Assembly: GCF_000724485.1 (NCBI RefSeq)
Contig: NZ_CP007739.1
Location: 1,100,843-1,164,842 of the forward strand
Direction of reading: 5' to 3'
DNA length: 64,000 bases
Origin: Bacillus methanolicus MGA3
Lineage (GTDB): Bacteria; Bacillota; Bacilli; Bacillales; Cytobacillaceae
The notes beneath the pieces are model-generated. The model saw only the letters and a program-made list of their open reading frames with translations, did no database searches and was not told the DNA's origin. This document shows positions 1 to 8,565 of the stretch, one piece after another. Every line of letters begins with the position of its first letter. Positions within the stretch are counted from its first letter, which is position 1. Both the position numbers and the translations under genes were made by a program.

Positions 1-632
1 CGAACGGAAAGTACTTGAGGGGGAGTAATGATTACCTATTTTCTTTTTTGGGAATGGCACCGAAAGATAATCCGGAACTCATCATGTATGTAGCGGTTCA
101 ACAGCCCGAAGTCGGAACCTATGCTGACGGATATAAACCTGTTTCAAAAATTTTTAACACAGTTATGAAGAGCAGTTTGCAGTACTTAAATATTAAACCA
201 GTGCAGCAAGAAAAGGCAGTTGCTAATCTTGTTCCGGATGTAACAGGTTTATCTGTAGAGAAAGCAACGAAAATCTTGCAAGCAAAAGGATTTGATATTG
301 TATTAACAGGAAAGGGGAAAACAATAGAGGCCCAATTGCCGTCAGGAAACACAACGATACTTGAAGGTGAAAAAATTATTCTTAAGACAGAAGGAGATGT
401 AACCGTTCCGGATATGACTGGCTGGTCGAGAAGGGATGTCATGAAATTTGCGAAAATAGGAGGACTTCAGTTAAACATAACTGGCAGCGGTTATGTCGTC
501 AATCAAAAACCAAACCCTGGAGTTTTTTTAAAAAAAGGAGAGTACTTAATTGTACATTTAGAACCTCCAGAAAAGCAAACTAATAACGTGATTGACCAGC
601 AAAGTGATGAACAAAATGCTGTGAAAGATTAA
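1..632 (+). CDS. pbpB: Penicillin-binding protein 2B, C-terminal part (partial, 5' end outside window)
   Basis: The open frame enters from before base 1 (first full codon at base 3), so only the C-terminal ~210 residues are seen. The fragment starts in the end of the transpeptidase domain (GMAPKDNPELIMYVAVQQP), then carries two PASTA-type repeats, beginning PDVTGLSVEKA and PDMTGWSRRDV, each ending in a KEGE-like turn. PBP2B is the class B transpeptidase that cross-links septal peptidoglycan outside the membrane as part of the divisome. Position directly before spoVD and the mur genes is the normal dcw order in Bacillus. The STFK and KTG catalytic motifs lie outside the window. The family is certain; the symbol rests on synteny and PASTA content. 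Confidence 0.93.
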   Translation, partial: NGKYLRGSNDYLFSFLGMAPKDNPELIMYVAVQQPEVGTYADGYKPVSKIFNTVMKSSLQYLNIKPVQQEKAVANLVPDVTGLSVEKATKILQAKGFDIVLTGKGKTIEAQLPSGNTTILEGEKIILKTEGDVTVPDMTGWSRRDVMKFAKIGGLQLNITGSGYVVNQKPNPGVFLKKGEYLIVHLEPPEKQTNNVIDQQSDEQNAVKD

Positions 633-685
633 TGAATGAATATCCAGCGGTTTTGAGATTGTTCTAATCTTATATGTACAAGCAT

Positions 686-734
686 ATAAATGAACGAGCC
701 GTTTAAGTGGTGCAAAGGAGGTTCGTTCATTTAT
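686..734 (+). promoter_or_regulatory. Inverted repeat/hairpin covering the spoVD ribosome binding site and start codon
   Basis: Left arm 686-700 and right arm 720-734 are complementary over 15 positions (14 Watson-Crick, one G-T at 698/722). The 19-nt loop (701-719) holds most of the SD AAAGGAGG (714-721). Its last GG and the first two bases of the ATG (733-735) are in the stem. Any RNA that includes base 686 should therefore hide the spoVD start. A possible sigma-E-like -10 (CATATAAA, 683-690) overlaps the left arm; I see no convincing -35. The structure is seen directly; the role is inferred. Confidence 0.7.
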
Positions 735-2649
735 GCGTGTATCAAATGTGACCGTCAGGAAAAGGCTGATGATAGCACTAATGGCGGGAATATTGATATT
801 TTTTATTATCGATCTTCGATTAGGCTATGTTCAATTTTTTCTCGGAAATATGCTGACGGACCGTGCAAAGGATTCCTGGAGCAGAAATATCCCGTTTGAA
901 CCGAAGCGCGGAGAGATTATGGACCGAAATGGTGTTCCTTTAGCTACGAATATTAGTGCACCGACTGTTTATGCAGTTCCGAGGCAAATTGAGAATCCGG
1001 TTGAAACAGCGGAAAAGCTTTCGGCAGTTTTAAACATGTCAAAGGAAAAAGCATATAAGCTTATTACGAAAAGAGCTTCTTCTGTTAGAATCCCCGAAGG
1101 AAGAAAGATTTCCCATGAAAAAGCGAAGGAAATTCGCGCTCTTGGCTTAAAAGGCGTTTATATTGGAGAAGACTCGAAACGGCATTATCCTTTTGGCAAT
1201 TATTTGTCACACGTTCTTGGATTTACAGGTGCTGATAACCAGGGCCTTATGGGTTTGGAACTTTATTATGATAAGGAATTAAGAGGAGAAAAAGGCTCTG
1301 TTAAATTTTATGCGGATGCAAAAGGCAAGCGTATGAATGACATGGCAGATGATTATCAGCCTCCCATTGACGGACTTGATTTAAAACTGACGATTGATTC
1401 AAAGATCCAAACAATTGTTGAAAGAGAATTAGACATTGCCCAGGCAACATATCATCCAGATGGAATTATTGCAATTGCCATGAATCCAAATACAGGTGAA
1501 ATTTTAGCAATGGCATCAAGGCCTGATTTTGACCCGGCAAACTATAAGAATACAGCACCAGAGATTTATAATCGGAATTTACCAGTTTGGAGCACGTATG
1601 AACCAGGTTCAACATTCAAAATTATTACTCTTGCGGCTGCACTTGAAGAAGGGAAAGTAGACTTAGAAAAAGACCATTTTCATGACCCTGGATTTGTGAA
1701 AGTGGGCGGAGCCACGCTGCGCTGCTGGAAAAGAGGGGGACATGGTTCACAGAGCTTTCTCGAGGTTGTGCAAAATTCATGCAACCCAGGTTTCGTGGAA
1801 CTTGGACAAAGGCTTGGAAAAGAAAAACTTTTTTCCTATATAAAAAAGTTTGGTTTTGGTGAAAAGACTGGCATAGATCTTCAAGGAGAAGGAACTGGAA
1901 TACTTTTTAATCTCGATAAGGTCGGACCGGTCGAGCAAGCAACAACAGCTTTTGGCCAAGGGGTTTCTGTAACTCCCATTCAGCAAGTAGCTGCCATTTC
2001 TGCGGCCATCAATGGCGGCACTTTATATACTCCTTTTATTGCCAAAGAATTGATCGATCCTAGAACAGGGGAAGTTGTAATGAAAAAATCTCCTGTTGCA
2101 AAACGGAAAGTTATTTCCGAGGAAACCTCAAAGAAGATACGTTACGCCTTGGAAAGTGTTGTTGCCCAAGGAACAGGTGGAAAAGCGTTTGTTGATGGCT
2201 ATCGGGTCGGAGGAAAAACCGGTACCGCGCAAAAAGCGGTAAATGGTAGATATCTTGAAAATAATCATATTGTATCTTTTATCGGGTTTGCCCCGGCAGA
2301 TGATCCGGAGCTTGTTGTTTATGTTGGCGTTGATAATCCGAAAGGCACTGTTCAATTTGGAGGTGTTGTGTCCGCACCGATTGTAGGCCACATTATGGGG
2401 GACAGTTTAAGAGCTATGGGAGTTAAACCGCGTAAAGATCAGATTGAAAAAGAAAGGACATTTACGGATCCACGTATGATTGAAGTTCCGGATTTAGTCG
2501 GTTTATCAAAAGAGGAGCTAGGGGAAGTTTTCTCAACTTTTAAGATTGACGCAAGTGGTGATGGAGATATTGTTGTAAAGCAAACTCCGCAGCCGGGAGT
2601 AAAATTAAAAGAAGGATCAACGATCAGGCTATATTTTGGCAATAATTAA
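733..2649 (+). CDS. spoVD: Stage V sporulation protein D, class B penicillin-binding protein
   Basis: 638 residues, close to B. subtilis SpoVD. SD AAAGGAGG (714-721) precedes the ATG by 11 nt. Layout: short basic N-terminus, one membrane anchor (about residues 12-32), PBP dimerisation domain, then the transpeptidase domain with STFK (Ser293), SCN (349-351) and KTGT (495-498), and one C-terminal PASTA repeat beginning VPDLVGLSKEE. SpoVD is the sporulation-specific transpeptidase that works with SpoVE to build the spore cortex from the mother-cell side of the outer forespore membrane. It follows pbpB by ~100 bp and is the paralogue of that gene. Its SD is enclosed by a strong hairpin, suggesting translational control of read-through RNA. 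Confidence 0.97.
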   Translation: MRVSNVTVRKRLMIALMAGILIFFIIDLRLGYVQFFLGNMLTDRAKDSWSRNIPFEPKRGEIMDRNGVPLATNISAPTVYAVPRQIENPVETAEKLSAVLNMSKEKAYKLITKRASSVRIPEGRKISHEKAKEIRALGLKGVYIGEDSKRHYPFGNYLSHVLGFTGADNQGLMGLELYYDKELRGEKGSVKFYADAKGKRMNDMADDYQPPIDGLDLKLTIDSKIQTIVERELDIAQATYHPDGIIAIAMNPNTGEILAMASRPDFDPANYKNTAPEIYNRNLPVWSTYEPGSTFKIITLAAALEEGKVDLEKDHFHDPGFVKVGGATLRCWKRGGHGSQSFLEVVQNSCNPGFVELGQRLGKEKLFSYIKKFGFGEKTGIDLQGEGTGILFNLDKVGPVEQATTAFGQGVSVTPIQQVAAISAAINGGTLYTPFIAKELIDPRTGEVVMKKSPVAKRKVISEETSKKIRYALESVVAQGTGGKAFVDGYRVGGKTGTAQKAVNGRYLENNHIVSFIGFAPADDPELVVYVGVDNPKGTVQFGGVVSAPIVGHIMGDSLRAMGVKPRKDQIEKERTFTDPRMIEVPDLVGLSKEELGEVFSTFKIDASGDGDIVVKQTPQPGVKLKEGSTIRLYFGNN

Positions 2650-2668
2650 GTGGCTGGTTATATGAGAT

Positions 2669-2711
2669 GGGCGGCAATCGAAGATATCGCCGCCCCGTTT
2701 CCATTTTCCTG
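2669..2711 (+). terminator. Possible weak terminator after spoVD
   Basis: GGGCGGC (2669-2675) pairs with GCCGCCC (2689-2695) around a 13-nt loop. The following tract is only moderately T-rich (CGTTTCCATTTTCC), so termination may be partial. The rest of the 255-bp spoVD-murE gap is A+T-rich and shows no other clear element. Confidence 0.45.
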
Positions 2712-2904
2712 TTATTGAAATTCAAAAATCTAATATTTGCACATAGGTTTCATTTTCCACTAATAAAAATCTATTGCAAAAATGGCTTAATTCATTTTTT
2801 TCATGTAAAATAATAACCGCCGTATTAGAAAGAAAAGAATTAAAAAATGGCGGACAATTATTAAACGTTTTTATGATCATTGGTTTTTGAGAGGATTGAG
2901 ACAA

Positions 2905-4365
2905 ATGAAATTACATACATTGCTAAAATTTCTGCACCCTCTTGTTCCTTATAACGGGGACGATCCTGAAATTACAGCGATTCATAATGATAATCGCTTA
3001 GTTGAACCGGGGAGCCTGTTTATTTGTATAAAAGGACATACAGTTGATGGACATGATTTTGCTCAGTCTGCTGTTGAAAAAGGAGCTGCAGCGATACTCG
3101 CTGAAAGAGATTTGCAACTTGATGTACCTGTTATCATCGTAAAAAATACATACCGGGCCATGGCTGTACTCGCTGACGCATTTTACGGCCAGCCAAGCCA
3201 TAAACTACATTTAATCGGGATTACCGGAACGAACGGTAAGACGACAACGAGTCATTTAATTGAAAAAATTTTTTCTGATGCCGGAAAAAAAACCGGATTA
3301 ATCGGAACAATGTATACAAAAATTGGTGACCAGACTTTTGAAACGAAAAATACTACCCCGGAAAGCTTAACATTACAAAAAACATTCAAGCAAATGATTG
3401 ACAGCGGTGTTGAAACCGCAGTGATGGAAGTATCTTCACATGCATTGGTTTATGGCCGGGTGCACGGCTGTGATTACAATGTCGCGGTTTTTACAAATTT
3501 GACACAAGATCATCTTGATTATCATAAAACAATGGATGAGTACCGCCGGGCAAAAGGTTTGTTATTCTCCCAGCTCGGAAATACCTTTTGCCATGACAAA
3601 CCAAAATTTGCTGTTCTGAATGCAGATGATCCTGCTTCTCGAGAGTATATCCAATCAACGGCTGCTCATGTCATCACTTACGGGATTGATCAGCCTGCCG
3701 ATATTAAAGCGGAAAATTTGAAGATAACAGCAAACGGAACGGTTTTTGATTTGATAACACCGTTCGGAGTCGAAAAAATTTCAATGAAGCTCATCGGAAA
3801 ATTTAGTGTCTATAATGTGCTGGCAAGTATTGGCGCATGTCTAGTCTCTGGCATTCCACTTAAGCAAATGATCAAATCGATCGAAGAAGTGGAAGGAGTG
3901 CCGGGCCGTTTCGAATTAGTGAATGCAGGACAAGATTTTGCGGTTATCGTTGATTATGCCCATACACCAGACAGTCTTGAAAATGTATTAAAAACCGTTA
4001 AACAATTTGCTGAACGAAATATTTATGTCGTTGTTGGCTGCGGGGGTGACAGAGACCGTACGAAGCGTCCGTTAATGGCTAAGATTGCTTGCAAGTATGC
4101 GACACATCCAATTTTCACCTCGGATAACCCGCGTAGTGAAGATCCTCTTCAAATTATCCGTGACATGGAAGAAGGAGTTAAGGGTAAACAGTACAAGTCT
4201 ATTGTAGACCGAAAAGAAGCAATTACATATGCGATAAACAACGCCCAAAAAGGTGATGTAATATTGATTGCTGGAAAAGGGCATGAAACGTATCAGCAAA
4301 TTGGAAGTGAAGTATTTGATTTTGATGATCGGGTTGTCGCGAAAGAAGCGATTGAAAAAAGATAA
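2905..4365 (+). CDS. murE: UDP-N-acetylmuramoyl-tripeptide synthetase (meso-diaminopimelate-adding MurE)
   Basis: Cytoplasmic Mur ligase that adds meso-diaminopimelate to UDP-MurNAc-L-Ala-D-Glu using ATP. The ATG at 2905 is preferred over an in-frame TTG at 2887 because the protein then begins [10 protein letters not shown] as in relatives and a GAGGATTGAG stretch lies just upstream. This gives 486 residues, slightly shorter than B. subtilis MurE. Visible motifs are the ATP-binding loop GTNGKTT (108-114), the central VEGVPGRFE segment and DNPR (407-410), the signature for meso-DAP rather than lysine. It lies between spoVD and mraY as usual; there is no murF next to it, which is also normal in Bacillus. 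Confidence 0.97.
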   Translation: MKLHTLLKFLHPLVPYNGDDPEITAIHNDNRLVEPGSLFICIKGHTVDGHDFAQSAVEKGAAAILAERDLQLDVPVIIVKNTYRAMAVLADAFYGQPSHKLHLIGITGTNGKTTTSHLIEKIFSDAGKKTGLIGTMYTKIGDQTFETKNTTPESLTLQKTFKQMIDSGVETAVMEVSSHALVYGRVHGCDYNVAVFTNLTQDHLDYHKTMDEYRRAKGLLFSQLGNTFCHDKPKFAVLNADDPASREYIQSTAAHVITYGIDQPADIKAENLKITANGTVFDLITPFGVEKISMKLIGKFSVYNVLASIGACLVSGIPLKQMIKSIEEVEGVPGRFELVNAGQDFAVIVDYAHTPDSLENVLKTVKQFAERNIYVVVGCGGDRDRTKRPLMAKIACKYATHPIFTSDNPRSEDPLQIIRDMEEGVKGKQYKSIVDRKEAITYAINNAQKGDVILIAGKGHETYQQIGSEVFDFDDRVVAKEAIEKR

Positions 4366-4475
4366 ACAATTATTTCCATTTGATTGGATATAACAGAAGT
4401 TATTGGAGAGTATAGAAGGACTCCATGGATTTTCAAACTTTTTTACAAATGATTAAATGAAAGGTATCAAGACAA

Positions 4476-4637
4476 ATGAAACAAATAAAAAATTTTATTC
4501 CAAAAATGATTATGGTCAAAAATGTGGCAAACATCTTTTTTCATAACGTAAAACTTCTTAATGAAAATCATGTTACATATGATGTAGCTATGAAAGCTGA
4601 AAGATTAAATAAATTTTCGGTTGCGGTCTCTAATTAG
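4476..4637 (+). CDS. Possible small protein of 53 residues between murE and mraY
   Basis: An ATG at 4476 opens 53 codons, closing with TAG at 4635-4637, inside the mraY SD (AGGAGG from 4637). The product would be basic at its start and rich in Asn, Lys and Val (begins [19 protein letters not shown]), without a clear membrane segment or known motif. A weak SD-like AAAGG lies about 11 nt upstream. I do not recognise a family, and B. subtilis has no gene here as far as I recall. The stretch 4366-4648 otherwise shows nothing, so this may be a chance frame or the remnant of something. Low confidence. Confidence 0.2.
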   Translation: MKQIKNFIPKMIMVKNVANIFFHNVKLLNENHVTYDVAMKAERLNKFSVAVSN

Positions 4638-4648
4638 GAGGGAATAAA

Positions 4649-5623
4649 GTGCTGGAGCAAGTTATTTTTTTTACTATATTAATGGCTTTTTTAATTACAG
4701 TGATCCTGTCTCCTATATTTATTCCTTTCTTAAGAAGATTAAAGTTTGGACAAAGCATTCGAGAAGAAGGCCCGAAGTCTCATCAAAAAAAATCAGGAAC
4801 TCCGACAATGGGAGGCATCATGATTCTCCTGTCAATTGTGGCAACGACATTTATTATGACAGGAAAATTCTCCGAGCCGACAATTAAAACATATTTGCTG
4901 TTGTTTGTAACACTTGGATTCGGTCTGCTCGGATTTTTGGATGATTTTATTAAAGTGGTAATGAAGCGAAATTTAGGCTTAACATCAAAGCAAAAGCTTC
5001 TTGGCCAAATAATTATTTCTGCCGTTTTTTATTTCGTTTTAAAAACAAACGAATTTTCAACAGATTTACATATTCCATTGACTGACTATTCGCTAGATCT
5101 CGGCTGGCTTTATGCATTCTTTATTATCTTTTGGCTAGTCGGTTTTTCTAATGCTGTCAATTTGACAGATGGTTTAGACGGACTTGTTTCCGGGACGGCA
5201 GCTATTGCGTTTGGCGCATTTGCCGTTTTAGCTTGGAATCAATCCCAGTTTGAAGTCGCGATATTTTCCGTCGCTGTTGTTGGGGCAGTTCTTGGTTTTT
5301 TAGTATTCAATGCTCATCCTGCCAAAGTGTTTATGGGAGATACCGGATCGCTTGCCCTCGGGGGAGCAATTGCAGCGGTCGCCATTTTGACTAAATTGGA
5401 AATTTTATTAATCATTATTGGCGGAGTCTTTGTTATCGAGACATTATCTGTTATTCTACAAGTGATTTCTTTTAAAACAACGGGGAAAAGAATATTCAAA
5501 ATGAGTCCGCTCCATCATCATTATGAGCTTTCAGGATGGTCAGAGTGGCGCGTAGTTGTAACATTTTGGACGGTTGGCTTGCTATTAGCCGTACTAGGAA
5601 TTTATTTAGAGGTGTGGTTGTAA
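4649..5623 (+). CDS. mraY: Phospho-N-acetylmuramoyl-pentapeptide transferase
   Basis: Integral membrane enzyme that moves phospho-MurNAc-pentapeptide from UDP to undecaprenyl phosphate, forming lipid I. The GTG start has AGGAGG six bases upstream, and the length of 324 residues equals B. subtilis MraY. About ten hydrophobic segments are visible. Conserved loops include [16 protein letters not shown] near the N-terminus, [20 protein letters not shown] and the C-terminal [10 protein letters not shown], which carry the metal and substrate residues of the family. The stop codon directly abuts the TTG start of murD, so the two are surely co-translated. Confidence 0.98.
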   Translation: MLEQVIFFTILMAFLITVILSPIFIPFLRRLKFGQSIREEGPKSHQKKSGTPTMGGIMILLSIVATTFIMTGKFSEPTIKTYLLLFVTLGFGLLGFLDDFIKVVMKRNLGLTSKQKLLGQIIISAVFYFVLKTNEFSTDLHIPLTDYSLDLGWLYAFFIIFWLVGFSNAVNLTDGLDGLVSGTAAIAFGAFAVLAWNQSQFEVAIFSVAVVGAVLGFLVFNAHPAKVFMGDTGSLALGGAIAAVAILTKLEILLIIIGGVFVIETLSVILQVISFKTTGKRIFKMSPLHHHYELSGWSEWRVVVTFWTVGLLLAVLGIYLEVWL

Positions 5624-6976
5624 TTGAAATATATAAATCGATATCTTCATAAAAAAATTCTCGTTTTAGGTTTAGCTAAGAGCGGAGTGAGTGCTGCATC
5701 CCTCCTGCATAAATTAGGGGCATTTGTTACTGTCAATGACAAAAAGCCGCTATCTGAAAACCCTGAAGCTCAAGGATTATTGGAACAGGGAATTAAAGTC
5801 ATTTGCGGCGATCATCCAATTGAGCTTTTAGATGAAGGCTTTGAGTTGATCGTAAAAAATCCCGGAATCCCTTATTATAATCCGATGATCAAGGGTGCAA
5901 TCGAAAAAGGGATTCCAGTCATAACAGAAGTTGAACTAGCTTATCAAATATCGGAAGCGCCATTTATAGGAATCACGGGAACAAACGGAAAAACAACGAC
6001 AACAACGCTCATCTATGAAATGCTGAATGCTGGGTATAAAAATCCGTTGATTGCCGGAAACATCGGAACGGTAGCTTCTGATGTGGCTCAAAAAGCCGGG
6101 GAACACAATACGATTGTTATTGAGTTGTCATCATTTCAATTAATGGGCATTGATGCATTCAAGCCGAAAGTTGCGATTCTTACCAACATTTATGATGCCC
6201 ATCTTGATTATCATGGAACAAAAGAAGAGTATATAAACGCGAAAGCAATGATAACAAAGAATCAAACGGAAGATGACTATTTTATATATAATGCTGATCA
6301 AGAAATTGTTGCTCGAATCGCGGAAAGCACTCGTGCGAAAACCATTCCGTTTTCTACTGCACAAGTATTAAACGATGGCATTTATGTAAAAGATGGAGCC
6401 GTTTTCTTTAATGGTGAACAAATTATTCATACAAGTGATATTGCGCTTCCGGGGGAACACAATTTAGAAAATATACTTTCAGCTGTTGCCGCAGCAAAAT
6501 TAGCAGGCGTTAATAACGATGCGATTTTTCGTGTGTTAAACACTTTTAAAGGTGTAAAGCACCGCCTGCAATTTGTATGTGAACTTAATGGAAGAAAGTT
6601 TTACAATGATTCAAAGGCAACAAATATACTAGCGACAACAAAAGCACTTGCTGCATTTAAAGAACCGGTTATCCTTTTAGCAGGTGGATTGGATCGGGGG
6701 AATGAATTTGATGAACTTGTTCCTTCACTAAAAAACGTGAAAGTACTCATAACATTTGGACAGACTGCAGAAAAACTGGAACGCGCAGGACGCATGGCAG
6801 GAATAAAAACCATTCTTCGTGTCGATAATGTGGAAAGCGCCGTACCACAAGCTTACAAGCAATCGGAACAGGGAGATGTGATTCTTCTTTCTCCGGCTTG
6901 TGCGAGCTGGGATCAATATAAAACTTTTGAAGTGAGGGGAGACATTTTTATCGAAGCGGTGCATAAGCTTAAGTAA
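5624..6976 (+). CDS. murD: UDP-N-acetylmuramoylalanine--D-glutamate ligase
   Basis: Cytoplasmic Mur ligase adding D-glutamate to UDP-MurNAc-L-Ala. The TTG at 5624 follows the mraY stop without a gap, with an AGAGGTG SD inside mraY. 450 residues, the family length. The N-terminal Rossmann segment reads [16 protein letters not shown]. The ATP loop GTNGKTT is at 119-125 and the central domain holds HLDYHGT. The C-terminal domain has FYNDSKATN and [10 protein letters not shown], typical of MurD. A ~100-bp gap follows before spoVE, and murG comes after spoVE, as in B. subtilis. Confidence 0.97.
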   Translation: MKYINRYLHKKILVLGLAKSGVSAASLLHKLGAFVTVNDKKPLSENPEAQGLLEQGIKVICGDHPIELLDEGFELIVKNPGIPYYNPMIKGAIEKGIPVITEVELAYQISEAPFIGITGTNGKTTTTTLIYEMLNAGYKNPLIAGNIGTVASDVAQKAGEHNTIVIELSSFQLMGIDAFKPKVAILTNIYDAHLDYHGTKEEYINAKAMITKNQTEDDYFIYNADQEIVARIAESTRAKTIPFSTAQVLNDGIYVKDGAVFFNGEQIIHTSDIALPGEHNLENILSAVAAAKLAGVNNDAIFRVLNTFKGVKHRLQFVCELNGRKFYNDSKATNILATTKALAAFKEPVILLAGGLDRGNEFDELVPSLKNVKVLITFGQTAEKLERAGRMAGIKTILRVDNVESAVPQAYKQSEQGDVILLSPACASWDQYKTFEVRGDIFIEAVHKLK

Positions 6977-6997
6977 GGGCTTGTCTTCGAAACAATC

Positions 6998-7077
6998 CGT
7001 GCAAAAACCTCGTGTTTTAACTCGTTTCAGGACAGATCGCTATTGCCCTAAAACTTGTATTCGAGGTGTGTTGCATG
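6998..7077 (+). promoter_or_regulatory. Hairpin able to hide the spoVE ribosome binding site and start codon
   Basis: CGTGCAA (6998-7004) pairs with TTGCATG (7071-7077, one G-T). After a small internal loop, ACCTCG (7007-7012) pairs with CGAGGT (7062-7067). Further in, GTTTTA (7014-7019) pairs with TAAAAC (7049-7054). The SD GAGGTG (7063-7068) is almost wholly in the stem and the ATG (7075-7077) is fully paired. The pairing is seen; a function in blocking translation from murD read-through RNA is inference. I could not find a convincing sigma-E promoter to say which transcripts carry the left arm. Confidence 0.5.
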
Positions 7078-8175
7078 CCGACAAAAAAAGCGACTCCCGA
7101 TATGATCTTAATCATTGTTACTTTTACACTTCTTGCAGTCGGGCTAATTATGGTTTACAGTGCAAGCGCTGTATGGGCAGAATATAAATTTAACGACTCA
7201 TTCTTTTTTGCAAAAAGGCAATTGCTTTTCGCGGGTGTCGGAATAATCGCGATGTTTTTCATTATGAATGTTGATTATTGGACATGGAAAACTTGGGCCA
7301 AAGTGCTCCTTTTGATTTGTTTTGTACTCTTGCTTCTTGTTTTAATTCCGGGGATTGGAAATGAACGGAACGGTTCGCGGAGCTGGATCGGAGTAGGAGC
7401 TTTTTCGATCCAGCCTTCTGAATTTATGAAGCTGGCGATGATTGCTTTTTTAGCAAAATTTCTATCAGAGCGGCAAAAGAAGATAACTTCATTTAAGTAT
7501 GGTCTAGCCCCCTCGTTAGCACTTGTATTTTCAGCATTTGCCCTTATTATGCTCCAGCCCGATCTTGGCACAGGAACAGTAATGGTTGGAACGTGCTTGG
7601 TTATGATCTTTATTGCCGGAGCTAGAATAAGCCATTTTGTCGGATTGGGATTAATCGGGGTTGCCGGATTTGTCGGCTTAGTCCTGTCAGCGCCGTACCG
7701 GATCAAAAGGATTACTTCGTTTCTTGATCCATGGCAGGATCCGCTTGGCACCGGGTTTCAAATCATTCAATCGCTTTATGCAATTGGTCCCGGAGGTTTG
7801 TTTGGACTTGGACTTGGACAGAGCAGGCAAAAGTTTTTTTACTTGCCAGAGCCTCAAACAGACTTTATATTTGCGATCCTCGCTGAAGAGCTTGGTTTTA
7901 TTGGAGGGTCCTTAGTTCTGCTTCTGTTTTCCCTTCTTCTATGGAGAGGAATTAGAATCGCATTAGGAGCCCCTGATTTATATGGAAGCTTACTTGCGGT
8001 TGGCATCATTGCGATGATAGCCATTCAGGTAATGATTAACATAGGTGTGGTAACCGGTTTAATGCCTGTAACCGGGATCACCTTGCCATTTTTAAGCTAT
8101 GGAGGTTCTTCGTTGACACTCATGCTAATGGCAATTGGAGTTCTCTTAAACATAAGCCGATATGCAAGATATTAG
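7075..8175 (+). CDS. spoVE: Stage V sporulation protein E, SEDS-family glycosyltransferase
   Basis: 366 residues from ATG 7075, the same length as B. subtilis SpoVE. A GTG at 7066 lies inside the SD GAGGTG and is rejected as start. The protein has about ten membrane segments and SEDS (FtsW/RodA/SpoVE) signatures: YSASAVWA near the N-terminus, NGSRSWIG, QPSEFMKLA, QPDLGTG and the C-terminal TGITLPFLSYGGSS. SEDS proteins polymerise lipid II glycan strands with a partner class B PBP; SpoVE partners SpoVD for spore cortex in the mother cell. It sits between murD and murG, and its start lies in an RNA hairpin (separate entry). Confidence 0.96.
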   Translation: MPTKKATPDMILIIVTFTLLAVGLIMVYSASAVWAEYKFNDSFFFAKRQLLFAGVGIIAMFFIMNVDYWTWKTWAKVLLLICFVLLLLVLIPGIGNERNGSRSWIGVGAFSIQPSEFMKLAMIAFLAKFLSERQKKITSFKYGLAPSLALVFSAFALIMLQPDLGTGTVMVGTCLVMIFIAGARISHFVGLGLIGVAGFVGLVLSAPYRIKRITSFLDPWQDPLGTGFQIIQSLYAIGPGGLFGLGLGQSRQKFFYLPEPQTDFIFAILAEELGFIGGSLVLLLFSLLLWRGIRIALGAPDLYGSLLAVGIIAMIAIQVMINIGVVTGLMPVTGITLPFLSYGGSSLTLMLMAIGVLLNISRYARY

Positions 8176-8295
8176 GAAAAGCGGAAGCGTCTTGCTCAGG
8201 CCCGATGGGCATAAGACAGCCTCCGAGGAGGCAGCTCGTGAGCCACTACAGGAGGATGGCTTATGACCCCGAGGGCCTAGACGCTGCAGCTGGAC
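8176..8295 (+). repeat. 120-bp palindromic dispersed element (Bacillaceae-type intergenic repeat)
   Basis: The element begins right after the spoVE stop. It folds into nested stems: AGCGTCT (8186-8192) with AGACGCT (8279-8285), GGCCC (8199-8203) with GGGCC (8273-8277), CATAAG (8210-8215) with CTTATG (8260-8265). Two inner hairpins follow, GCCTCC/GGAGGC (8219-8232) and GCTC/GAGC (8234-8243). Flanks read AAAGCGGAAGCG and CAGCTGGAC. I recognise closely similar sequences as common intergenic repeats of Geobacillus and Bacillus genomes. Only one copy was noticed here. The remainder of the 390-bp spoVE-murG gap holds a terminator and A+T-rich DNA. Confidence 0.75.
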
Positions 8296-8327
8296 AAAAA
8301 AAGAAAAAGACAGTTTATTTCAACATA

Positions 8328-8355
8328 CCCTGCATTGCAGGGTTTCTTTTTGTTG
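8328..8355 (+). terminator. Rho-independent terminator after spoVE
   Basis: CCCTGC (8328-8333) pairs with GCAGGG (8337-8342) around a 3-nt loop, followed by TTTCTTTTTGTT. It lies just after the dispersed repeat and should separate spoVE from murG. murG would then need its own promoter. A TATAGTAGAAT stretch near 8452-8462 could be a -10 region, but no -35 is convincing. Confidence 0.7.
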
Positions 8356-8565
8356 TAACTTTGGTGAGAACCATAAAAAATTAAATCATGTTTTCATCAA
8401 TGTTAAAATTAGATGACAATCTTTTTTTATTCTTCTTTTAAAAGTTTGCGATATAGTAGAATAGGGGAGAGCAACTGAATGCTTCTTTCAACATCTAAGA
8501 ATTTGCTTAACGAATGAGAAAAGGGGTTCTATAGCTCCTTTACTCTATTCCTGTGAGGTGGAAAA

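Noticed and set aside
690..899. 69-codon frame starting ATG 690 before spoVD
   Set aside because: Begins in the hairpin arm and runs out of frame into spoVD; no SD and no similarity.
6977..7062. Sigma-E promoter for spoVE
   Set aside because: Expected from B. subtilis, but no CATA-type -10 with a proper -35 could be found, so none is annotated.
7275..7751. 158-codon open frame on the - strand within spoVE
   Set aside because: Shadow of the conserved spoVE gene; low-complexity product rich in Pro, Ile and Thr, no SD, no known domain.
8440..8565. Sigma-A promoter for murG around TATAGTAGAAT
   Set aside because: No -35 resembling TTGACA at 16-18 bp; a promoter is likely there, but I cannot place it.
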